Assembly: GCA_022825185.1 (NCBI GenBank)
Contig: JAJDYK010000316.1
Coordinates: 1 to 13,725, forward strand
DNA from: Candidatus Latescibacterota bacterium
Lineage (GTDB): Bacteria; Latescibacterota; UBA2968; UBA8231
Direction: 5' to 3'
DNA: 13,725 nt
The notes beneath the pieces were generated by a model. The model was not told where the DNA came from and did no database searches. It worked only from the letters and a program-made list of their open reading frames with translations. A program made the translations under genes and the position numbers. Shown one piece after another: positions 1 through 6,253 of the stretch. Positions within the stretch are counted from its first letter, which is position 1, and every line of letters begins with the position of its first letter.

Positions 1-552
1 CCACTGGCGGCGCAAGATGCTTATGGCCGCGATAATGGTTGCGTAAAACGCCGCGTAGAATACAAACCAGCGCCCGAGCGGCTTGAGCCACACGTCATAG
101 GGGATGGCCGAGCCTTTGGTGCCCTCGTAAAATGCCTTTACCGCGGCCGGATCGTACACCACCATCCAATCGGAGAGAAATGGGTGGACTAAGTCGGCCC
201 ATTGGTTTTCGGGAGTGGCGTAGTAGAAGGTGCCGGTGATCATCGGCAGCAGCATCCCCACCACGCCGCGCGTGGGGATGGCCGTGGCCACCGCCATCAT
301 GGCGAAGATTACTACCAACTCGCCGCGCCGAAAACCCCAGCGTCCCAAGGCGACTTGGACAGTCAGCAGCAGGACGAACAGCAAAAAGAACGCGGCTGGC
401 GTGGCCGAACTCAGCCCCAGTCGCGAGCCTTGGATGACCATGCTGCCGTAGGGAATGCCGATGGCAATGGCCAAGCTCAGCGCGGCACCGACGAGGATGC
501 TCCGGCCCGTAATAGCGGCCGATGCCTTGTCAGAAGAGTCGATTTCAGCCAT
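1..552 (-). CDS. DUF6785-like polytopic membrane protein, N-terminal part (runs off the window)
   Basis: I translated this from the reverse strand: ATG at 552-550, 184 codons, still open at base 1. The visible part has hydrophobic stretches at about residues 17-40, 50-68, 78-104 and 162-180, with short charged loops, so it is an integral inner-membrane protein. The loop with YATPEN (111-116) followed by W118 and the segment PLGRW (158-162), then ILRRQW at 179-184, match my memory of the DUF6785/DUF6784 family. Those proteins are about 600-700 residues long and have no established function; they are common in Planctomycetes, Armatimonadetes, Poribacteria and Latescibacteria. No Shine-Dalgarno sequence precedes the ATG. 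It diverges from the SGNH hydrolase with 15 bp between starts, which suggests shared control. The family call is moderately sure; substrate and role are unknown. Confidence 0.75.
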   Translation of the reverse strand, partial: MAEIDSSDKASAAITGRSILVGAALSLAIAIGIPYGSMVIQGSRLGLSSATPAAFFLLFVLLLTVQVALGRWGFRRGELVVIFAMMAVATAIPTRGVVGMLLPMITGTFYYATPENQWADLVHPFLSDWMVVYDPAAVKAFYEGTKGSAIPYDVWLKPLGRWFVFYAAFYATIIAAISILRRQW

Positions 553-567
553 GATTTTTAGGTATTG

Positions 568-2109
568 ATGGACGCGCAAAACAAAGTAAAAACAACAAAT
601 AAGGCAAAAGGCCGGGTCGTTGCGCTACTAGTTGGTTTGTCATTGGTCGCGCTCTTTGAGGCGGGCTTGTGGCTGGTGGGCGTCGGGCCGGACGATGCTC
701 TTTTCGTGGCCAGCGACTCGTCCTACCGCATCAACCCGCAAGCTGCGCGGCGCTTCTTTCCCCGCCAGTACGTGCGCTTGGCTCCTGGGCAGGATCGCTT
801 TGCCCGCGACAAAGACGCGCGCGCGTTTCGCGTGTTTGCGCTGGGAGCTTCAACCCTGCTCGGCTTCCCCAATCCCGCCCATACCTCGTTTCCCAATTTC
901 TTGCAACAGATGCTTGTTGATGCGTATCCAGCGCGCGAGATCGAGGTAGTAAACTGCGGCGTCACGGCCATCAATTCCTTCGTCGTGCGCGAATTTGTCG
1001 AAGAGGTGGTCGAGCACGAGCCGAATCTGGTCCTGATCTACGCTGGCCACAACGAGTTCGTGGGTCCGTACGGGGCCGCGACTCCGTTTGTGCGCCTGAG
1101 CGGCAACTGGTACTTCATCCAGTTGCAGATGTTCCTGCAGCGGACCAAGACCTACTACTTGCTCGACAGTCTGCTGCACTACATCGTGGCTGCACTGCGT
1201 CCCGCCGCACCCGCCGAGTCCTTTGGCGTCCACTTAGTGCAGCGCGAGATTTATTTGGAGGACGAAGCATACCGGCAAACCGAGGCCCATTACCAGCGCA
1301 ATATGGCCGAGATAGTCGAAGCGTTGCGCGAGCGCGAGGTGCCAGTCGCGCTGTGTACGCTGGTTTCCAATTTGGCCGGATTTTATCCCCTGCGCTCGCA
1401 AGGGCCGGTTCCGCCGCCGGACGCTGAGCTAGCGGATTATCCACAGCACGCGGCCCTGCACTTTGACGCGGGCTTGGCACATCAAGCGGCTGGAGATTCA
1501 GCGCAGGCGCTCGCCGCGTTTATGCGCGCCCGCGATTTAGACGGCATTCGCCTGCGGGCCTGCTCGCCTTTCAACCGCGCCATCCGCACCTTGGCCGCTG
1601 AGTCGGGTGCGATTTTGATCGACGTGGAGCAGGCGTTTGCCGCCCATGCGCCGGCTGGTTTGGTTGGCGACGAGCTAATCACCGAGTATTTGCATCCCAC
1701 AGTCTGGGGCCACTACCTGATCGCGCGGACCATCATGACGAGCCTATTTGCGCGGGAGGATGCGCTGGGTTTGGCGGATGGTCGCGCAGATGACTTGGAC
1801 GATTTTGCCGGATATTGCCGCCGCTTGGGCTACGGAGTCCGCGAGCGAGTATTAGCGCGCAACGACCTAATCCTGCTGCTGAAGAACATGCCGTACGCCG
1901 AGCGGCCACCGATCTTGGAGCAGCGGCTCGCGCACTTAGTCGGCGAGCAGCTAGCCGACCTGCCCAAGCTGAGCTACGCACAGATTGCGGATTTTGCCCA
2001 TCGCGGCGGCGTGACCTTCTTAGCGACTATCATCGCCGACCTCGGCGACCCGCAGCCGCTGACCGACGCGCTGGACGAGTTGGTGGGGCCGTTGGGGTTA
2101 GCCCCCTAG
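568..2109 (+). CDS. Membrane-anchored SGNH/GDSL-family hydrolase with TPR-like insert
   Basis: The 513-residue protein has one N-terminal membrane segment (about 17-39), then an SGNH hydrolase domain facing the periplasm or outside. Visible blocks are GAS with candidate nucleophile S95, block II G131, GHNE with N162 (160-163), and LHP with catalytic H376 followed by GHYLIA. The usual Asp three residues before the His is Glu373. A helical insert at about 293-325 resembles a tetratricopeptide repeat, as in a known subfamily of large SGNH proteins. Such enzymes hydrolyse or transfer ester-linked acyl groups, often on glycans; the substrate here is unknown. I chose ATG 568, with a weak AGG six bases upstream; the in-frame TTG at 565 is an alternative. 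Its stop codon overlaps that of the convergent PLP enzyme. Confidence 0.85.
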   Translation: MDAQNKVKTTNKAKGRVVALLVGLSLVALFEAGLWLVGVGPDDALFVASDSSYRINPQAARRFFPRQYVRLAPGQDRFARDKDARAFRVFALGASTLLGFPNPAHTSFPNFLQQMLVDAYPAREIEVVNCGVTAINSFVVREFVEEVVEHEPNLVLIYAGHNEFVGPYGAATPFVRLSGNWYFIQLQMFLQRTKTYYLLDSLLHYIVAALRPAAPAESFGVHLVQREIYLEDEAYRQTEAHYQRNMAEIVEALREREVPVALCTLVSNLAGFYPLRSQGPVPPPDAELADYPQHAALHFDAGLAHQAAGDSAQALAAFMRARDLDGIRLRACSPFNRAIRTLAAESGAILIDVEQAFAAHAPAGLVGDELITEYLHPTVWGHYLIARTIMTSLFAREDALGLADGRADDLDDFAGYCRRLGYGVRERVLARNDLILLLKNMPYAERPPILEQRLAHLVGEQLADLPKLSYAQIADFAHRGGVTFLATIIADLGDPQPLTDALDELVGPLGLAP

Positions 2110-3116
2110 TCGAGCAGGGCTTCTCCGTAGGCGAATAGCAGCGGCGTTCCGCCGGTGTGGACGAAGACGATGTTTTCGCTGTTGCGGAAACGCCCTTGGC
2201 GCACCTGATCAATTAGGCAGGCCAATCCCTTGCCCGAATAGGTGGGATCGACGAGGATGCCCTCGCTTTGGGCGAGGAGGCGGATGCTGTCGAGCGTGGC
2301 GCGGTCCAAATAGCCGAAGCCCGGGCCGACGTACTCATCGCTCACGGCGATGCGCTCTGGGTCGGGCGCGCATTCGAGGCCGAGGTGGGCCGCGGCTTCC
2401 GCAGCGGATTGCGCGATGCGCTCAGACACTCCTTCGCGCTGGCCCATCTTGCTCTGGGGCGTGCCGAGGAAGCGGGCCGAGCGCCCCAAGAGGGCAAAGC
2501 CGGCTACTAGCCCGGCTAAGCTGGTTCCTCCTGACCCGATTACTACGTCGTCGGCTTGGATGCCTGCGGCGCACAGTTGGGTTTCGATTTCCAACGCACA
2601 TTGGATATAAGCAACGCGAGACAGTAGTCCGGACAGGCTCGAGAAAGGTTTGTACCCCTCTTCTTTGAGCCGCTCCACTTCCTCGGCTATGGTTGCGCCA
2701 ACGCCCTCGGGTGGAGCAAAGCGGATGCGCGCGCCGCATAGCTGGTCTAAAAGGTGGTTGCCTTGGACTGGCGACTTGTGCCCCATGATGGAATCATTCT
2801 CGCGCAGGACGACGACGCCTTTGAGGCCGAGCTGGGCGCAGGCTGCGGCGAATTGGCGGCAGTGATTGGACTGGACGACTGCGCTCATTACGGCGGCATC
2901 GCAGCCTTGGGCCGTGCCCTCGGCGAGGGTGAATTCGAGGTAGCGGGACTTATTGCCGCCAAAGGCGAGGCCGGTCAGATCGTCGCGCTTGATCCATATC
3001 TGCGGCCCTTCGAGCGCGGCCGACAGCCGCGGACAGTGCTGTAAGGGCGTTGGCAAATGCGTCAGGCAGTGGCGGGGCAGCGCGTCGATGGCGCGTTGGA
3101 TCGCTTGGATGTCCAT
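2106..3116 (-). CDS. dcyD: D-cysteine desulfhydrase-like PLP enzyme (ACC deaminase family)
   Basis: This 336-residue fold-type II PLP enzyme would cleave D-cysteine to pyruvate, H2S and ammonia in the cytoplasm. PLP should bind K56 in FGGNKSRYLE (52-61). QSNHCRQ (82-88) is the conserved substrate-side motif, GSGGTSLAG (194-202) the phosphate-binding loop, and HTGGTPLLFAY (320-330) the family C-terminal motif. ACC deaminases carry Glu after the active-site Tyr and Leu in the last motif; here these are S294 (after Y293) and T321, the pattern known for D-cysteine desulfhydrases. The start ATG has a good AAGGAG about six bases upstream. It lies 137 bp behind the importer operon on the same strand, so co-transcription is possible but interrupted by repeats. 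Another D-amino acid or beta-substituted substrate cannot be excluded. The symbol is by family. Confidence 0.85.
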   Translation of the reverse strand: MDIQAIQRAIDALPRHCLTHLPTPLQHCPRLSAALEGPQIWIKRDDLTGLAFGGNKSRYLEFTLAEGTAQGCDAAVMSAVVQSNHCRQFAAACAQLGLKGVVVLRENDSIMGHKSPVQGNHLLDQLCGARIRFAPPEGVGATIAEEVERLKEEGYKPFSSLSGLLSRVAYIQCALEIETQLCAAGIQADDVVIGSGGTSLAGLVAGFALLGRSARFLGTPQSKMGQREGVSERIAQSAAEAAAHLGLECAPDPERIAVSDEYVGPGFGYLDRATLDSIRLLAQSEGILVDPTYSGKGLACLIDQVRQGRFRNSENIVFVHTGGTPLLFAYGEALLD

Positions 3117-3126
3117 GATTGCTCCT

Positions 3127-3140
3127 TGGAATTAGGAATT
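3127..3140. repeat. Two AATT-ended heptamers (STRR-like)
   Basis: TGGAATT is followed directly by AGGAATT. The 14-base string GGAATTAGGAATTG (3128-3141) also occurs exactly at 6193-6206 inside the longer heptamer array. It sits just upstream of the desulfhydrase ribosome binding site. Confidence 0.75.
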
Positions 3141-3170
3141 GACGTTACGTACAAGCACCTAGGTATTGGA

Positions 3171-3205
3171 TGCTTCGACTCCGCTTCGCTCCGCTCAGCA
3201 TGACA
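3171..3205. repeat. Interspersed GC-rich intergenic repeat of the TGTCATGCTGAGCG type
   Basis: On the minus strand this reads TGTCATGCTGAGCGGAGCG and continues with GAAGCGGAGTCGAAGCA. The ends are short inverted repeats (TGCT at 3171-3174, AGCA at 3197-3200), and the interior repeats CTCCGCT. I recall near-identical strings as high-copy intergenic repeats in many bacterial genomes of several phyla. Only one copy is in this window, so its repeat status rests on memory. Confidence 0.6.
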
Positions 3206-3253
3206 AGGATTGATCCTACAATGCGCTCCGGTCAGCGCAATGCGGGCCTGTTC

Positions 3254-4414
3254 CTATTTCCACAGTTCCCGGTAAGTGCCAATCCATTCGAGGTGGGCGC
3301 GGCGGATGAGGCCGTAGTTGTAGAAGGCGTAGCCGTTGATGCCCGCTTGGTGTAGCGAGGTCAGGTGTGCGCCGAGCTCGTCGCTATCGGCGAATCCTCC
3401 GGGGGAGACGATAGCGCTGAGGTCGGTGTCGGCTGGGAATTCACCGCGCAGGGTGCGGACGCTGTCCGGCTCGCCGCCCACGCCGGCGTTGACCATGTAC
3501 ACGTTGCGGAGGACGCGATCCGAGTCGAGCCCGTTGACGGTCCGGTCGCGGCCACCGAAGAACGAGGCGCGCGCACCGGCTTGGTTGGCGATGGCAATGG
3601 CTTCCTCCACCAGCGAAGTTGCCGTTTCGACGCGGGCGTCGAGGAAGGTCTGCAAGCGGCCGGAAAAGGCGGTGGCGAGGAATTCGGCGCTTGGGGGCTG
3701 CATGTCTTCTGGGACAGGTTCAGCGGCGAGTTCGCGGGCGAGGTATTCGGCGACCTCTGCGCGGAAGCTCTCTCCGTCCAAGCCGAGGGCACCGGCCCGT
3801 TGCAAGCAGTGCTGACAGTAGCACAATCCCATCAACAGTTCGCAGAAGGGCGTGATTTTTACGCCGACTTTGGGGTTGCGGAAGCCGTAGCTGAAGTGCA
3901 GGTAGCCCAGTGATTCGAGGTGGAATTCGTGGGGCTGGAACTGCGCGGCTATATCGCGGCAGAGTGCGCGCGCGTAATCGCGCACCAAGGGGCTGGCCGG
4001 GCATAGCTGGGCGAAGTTGATGTGGCCAAAGGGATCGCGCTTGGCTGCGTCTGGATAGCGCTGGGGTAGGTAGTGGTTGTAGTTGAAGACCAGCCAACTC
4101 GTTAGGTCGAGGCCGCGCTCTTTGATTTTGTCCGCGATTCGGCGCATGTAATCCGGGCCATCGACGACGTTGCTGACTAGGGGCGCGATTTGGCTCTCGT
4201 CGTAAAAAGTGGCGGACGGCTGGAAGTAGAGCGCGCCTTCTTCTCCCCAGTAGAGGGGCCGCCGGGGATTGTGCGGTAGGAAGTACGTCGATACGTGGTA
4301 GCTCTGGGCTAGGCTGACGCTGTTGAGGCCGGCTGTGTGGGCGATGGTGTTTAGGGCCGAGTCAATGCCTTCGTCGGTTAAGTCCCAGGGGTATGTGTAT
4401 ATGGTCGCTCGCAT
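3254..4414 (-). CDS. TIM-barrel-like protein of unknown activity in the sugar-importer operon
   Basis: This soluble 386-residue protein has no signal peptide or membrane segment, so it is probably cytoplasmic. I do not recognise a named family. Strand-like hydrophobic stretches spaced through the chain, HLESLG with E167 (165-170), and a C-terminal GYAFYNYGL (361-369) resemble (beta/alpha)8 proteins related to glycoside hydrolases. C198, C200 and C203 lie in LCYCQHC (197-203), a cysteine cluster I recall from family-10/42-like TIM-barrel proteins. Candidate catalytic acids are E167 and acidic residues near 289-300, but I cannot assign them. It starts 24 bases after the permease stop with an AAGGAAA about ten bases upstream of ATG, so it should be co-translated with the importer. 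A role in cleaving or isomerising the imported sugar is inference. Confidence 0.7.
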   Translation of the reverse strand: MRATIYTYPWDLTDEGIDSALNTIAHTAGLNSVSLAQSYHVSTYFLPHNPRRPLYWGEEGALYFQPSATFYDESQIAPLVSNVVDGPDYMRRIADKIKERGLDLTSWLVFNYNHYLPQRYPDAAKRDPFGHINFAQLCPASPLVRDYARALCRDIAAQFQPHEFHLESLGYLHFSYGFRNPKVGVKITPFCELLMGLCYCQHCLQRAGALGLDGESFRAEVAEYLARELAAEPVPEDMQPPSAEFLATAFSGRLQTFLDARVETATSLVEEAIAIANQAGARASFFGGRDRTVNGLDSDRVLRNVYMVNAGVGGEPDSVRTLRGEFPADTDLSAIVSPGGFADSDELGAHLTSLHQAGINGYAFYNYGLIRRAHLEWIGTYRELWK

Positions 4415-4438
4415 GGGGGTTGTTTCCTTGGGGTGCCG

Positions 4439-5254
4439 CTATTCCTTCACCGCACCAGCCGTCAGCCCCTGAGTGAAAAATCGCTGGGTGAAGAGGAAGA
4501 ACAGCACCGTCGGCACCAAGGCGATGATCGAAGCCGCTGAGATGTAGCGCCAGTTGACGCCGAAGACGCCTTGGAGGCTGGCCAGCCCCAATTGCAGGGT
4601 GTACAGCTCGCGGCTTTTGAGCACCACCAGCGGCCACAGGAAGTCGTTCCACTGAGCCACGAACGTAAAGGCTGCCTGCGCGGCGAGAGCTGGTTTAACT
4701 AGGGGCATCATGATGCGCGCATAGATGGTAAACGGGCCGCAGCCGTCAATGCGCGCGGCGTCCTCTAAGTCGGTGGGGATGGTGGTGAAGGCTTGGCGCA
4801 GGAGGAAGATGCCAAAGGCGTTGACCGCCACCGGCAGGATGACGCCGGCGTACGAATCCACGAGGCCGAGCTTCAAGGTGACGATGAAAAGCGGGATTAA
4901 GAGGACTTGGAACGGCACCATGGTTGTGGCCAAGATGCAGTAGAAAATGGCTTGGCGGCCGCGGAAATTCATGCGGGCGAGGGCGTAGCCAGCCAGCGAG
5001 CAGCACGTCAAGTTGAGCAGGACGGTGGCGATGGCAATGTAGAAAGTGTTGAAGAGATAGCGCATGAACGGGAGGATGTTCCAAGCCTTGGCGAAGTTGC
5101 CCCAGACGATGGGGTCGGGAATCCATTGCGGCGGATGGGCGAACAGATCGGCCGACTCGGCTTTGAGCGCAGTGGACAGCAGCCAGGCGAAAGGGGCGAG
5201 CAAGACCGCGCCGACTGCGCAGAGGATTGCGTAGAGCAGAATGCGCTGGACCAT
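4439..5254 (-). CDS. Carbohydrate ABC transporter permease, MalG type (CUT1)
   Basis: This 271-residue inner-membrane protein has about six hydrophobic segments and the cytoplasmic EAA loop that docks on the ATPase: EDAARIDGCGPF at 164-175, then RIMMPLVKP. The C-terminal FFTQGLTAGAVKE is typical of MalG-like permeases, where RFFTQGLTAGAVK is near-invariant. I chose ATG 5254 over an in-frame upstream start at 5296, which would add 14 poorly hydrophobic residues overlapping the preceding gene. The chosen ATG has GAGGAGA upstream and follows the other permease's TGA by one base, indicating translational coupling. With its partner it forms the channel for a mono- or oligosaccharide. No ATP-binding gene is in the window, so a shared MsmX/UgpC-like ATPase elsewhere must serve it. 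Confidence 0.93.
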   Translation of the reverse strand: MVQRILLYAILCAVGAVLLAPFAWLLSTALKAESADLFAHPPQWIPDPIVWGNFAKAWNILPFMRYLFNTFYIAIATVLLNLTCCSLAGYALARMNFRGRQAIFYCILATTMVPFQVLLIPLFIVTLKLGLVDSYAGVILPVAVNAFGIFLLRQAFTTIPTDLEDAARIDGCGPFTIYARIMMPLVKPALAAQAAFTFVAQWNDFLWPLVVLKSRELYTLQLGLASLQGVFGVNWRYISAASIIALVPTVLFFLFTQRFFTQGLTAGAVKE

Positions 5255-5255
5255 C

Positions 5256-6176
5256 TCAGTCTCCTCGGCCGGCGATGCGAAAGTTGAGCAGGGCAAAGAT
5301 CAAGATGACGACTAGCAAGCAGAGCGAAACGGCTGCGGCGTACCCTACTTCGAGGTATTTGAACCCGAGCGTGTAGATGTAATAGGCCAATAGGTTGGTG
5401 CGGTGAAAAGGACCGCCGCCGGTCATTACGTACACTTCGCCAAAGGTGCGCAAGGCGGCGATGGTGGCGATGATGGAGACCACGAGTGTGTAGGGTTGGA
5501 TCGTCGGGATGATGACGTGGCGCACGACTTGCCACCAACCAGCGCCATCGACGCGGGCGGCTTCTTTGAGTTGGGCTGGGATGCCCTGCAAGCCGGCCAG
5601 ATAGATGATCATGTAGTACGGCGCGGCTTTCCACACGGTGACCATGGCCACGGCAAACAGGGCAATCGCTGGCTCGGTCAACCACGCGGCTTGGGTCTCC
5701 ACGCCCAGCAGGCCCAAGAACGCCTCGGGGACGCCGCGCACATCGGCTAGCCACGACGGGCCGCTGACGCCCAGCCCCTTGAGGAAGGCGTTGAGCAGGC
5801 CGTCGGCATTGTAGAGCCACTTCCAGACGATGCCAGCGACGACGATCGAGGTGACGACTGGAATGTAGTACAGAGTACGAAACACCTTGATCAGCCGCAG
5901 GGAGTTGTCGAGCAGGAGCGCCATGAAAAACGACAGCACGACGAGCGCGGGCACGACGATGATTGCGTAGAGCAGGGTATTGGCCAAGACCCGCCAAAAC
6001 AGTTCGTCGCCCCAAGCGCGGCGAAAATTGTCGAGGCCGACAAAGGTGGGCGGCGAGAAGATGTTGTAGCGGTGCAGGCTAAGATAGAGCGTGTCGAGCA
6101 AGGGATAGGCGAAGAACACGACTAGGAGCAACAGCCCGGGGGCGACGAAAAAGTAAGGTGCGTAGCGTCCGTACAT
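5256..6176 (-). CDS. Carbohydrate ABC transporter permease, MalF type (CUT1)
   Basis: This 306-residue inner-membrane protein has about six membrane segments, beginning YFFVAPGLLLLVVFFAYPL (8-26), the usual first helix of MalF/UgpA-like permeases. The EAA loop is at 205-224 (EAARVDGAGWW, then RHVIIP). MTGGGPF near the C-terminal third is the standard CUT1 signature before the last helices. The reading frame is open to 6281, but the extra 35 residues read through a heptamer repeat and into the end of the binding-protein gene. I therefore chose ATG 6176. No Shine-Dalgarno sequence is visible because the heptamers occupy that place, so initiation may be weak. It forms the transport channel with the MalG-type partner, which starts one base after its stop. 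Confidence 0.92.
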   Translation of the reverse strand: MYGRYAPYFFVAPGLLLLVVFFAYPLLDTLYLSLHRYNIFSPPTFVGLDNFRRAWGDELFWRVLANTLLYAIIVVPALVVLSFFMALLLDNSLRLIKVFRTLYYIPVVTSIVVAGIVWKWLYNADGLLNAFLKGLGVSGPSWLADVRGVPEAFLGLLGVETQAAWLTEPAIALFAVAMVTVWKAAPYYMIIYLAGLQGIPAQLKEAARVDGAGWWQVVRHVIIPTIQPYTLVVSIIATIAALRTFGEVYVMTGGGPFHRTNLLAYYIYTLGFKYLEVGYAAAVSLCLLVVILIFALLNFRIAGRGD

Positions 6177-6177
6177 G

Positions 6178-6212
6178 GTCAATTGCGAATTAGGAATTAG
6201 GAATTGCGAATT
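6178..6212. repeat. Five tandem AATT-ended heptamers (STRR-like array)
   Basis: The units are GTCAATT, GCGAATT, AGGAATT, AGGAATT and GCGAATT, in exact 7-base register. AATTGCGAATT therefore occurs twice, 6181-6191 and 6202-6212. The array fills the space just upstream of the MalF-type permease start, and part of it recurs at 3127-3141. Short tandem heptamer arrays of this look are well known in filamentous cyanobacteria; here it probably reflects the same type of slippage or spread. Confidence 0.85.
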
Positions 6213-6253
6213 GGATCGGTTTGGCGACTCAGTAATAAGTTCATAATTGGGTC

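Larger units (their letters stand above)
3117..3253. other. Repeat-rich intergenic spacer behind the importer operon
   Basis: This 137-bp gap has no gene. From low to high coordinate it holds the ribosome binding site of the desulfhydrase (complement of CTCCTT, 3122-3127), two AATT-ended heptamers (3127-3140), a GC-rich repeat (3171-3205), a 5-bp dyad AGGAT/ATCCT (3206-3217) and a 6-bp stem TGCGCT/AGCGCA with a 6-base loop (3222-3239). That stem lies 14 bases after the stop of the TIM-barrel gene in the direction of transcription. It has no T-run, so I do not call it an intrinsic terminator. Confidence 0.7.

Noticed and set aside
202..561. Plus-strand open frames at the window start
   Set aside because: They are antisense to the DUF6785-like gene, His/Gln/Arg-rich, and lack ribosome sites or homology I recognise.
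3222..3239. Intrinsic terminator after the TIM-barrel gene
   Set aside because: There is a 6-bp stem, but it is not followed by a T-run on the minus strand.
3365..3913. Plus-strand frame of 182 codons opposite the TIM-barrel gene
   Set aside because: It is a Gly/Val/Ala-rich shadow; the minus frame has the plausible protein and operon spacing.
5008..6015. Minus-strand frame of 335 codons across both permeases
   Set aside because: It is Arg/Pro/His-rich without membrane segments and overlaps two clear permeases in another frame.
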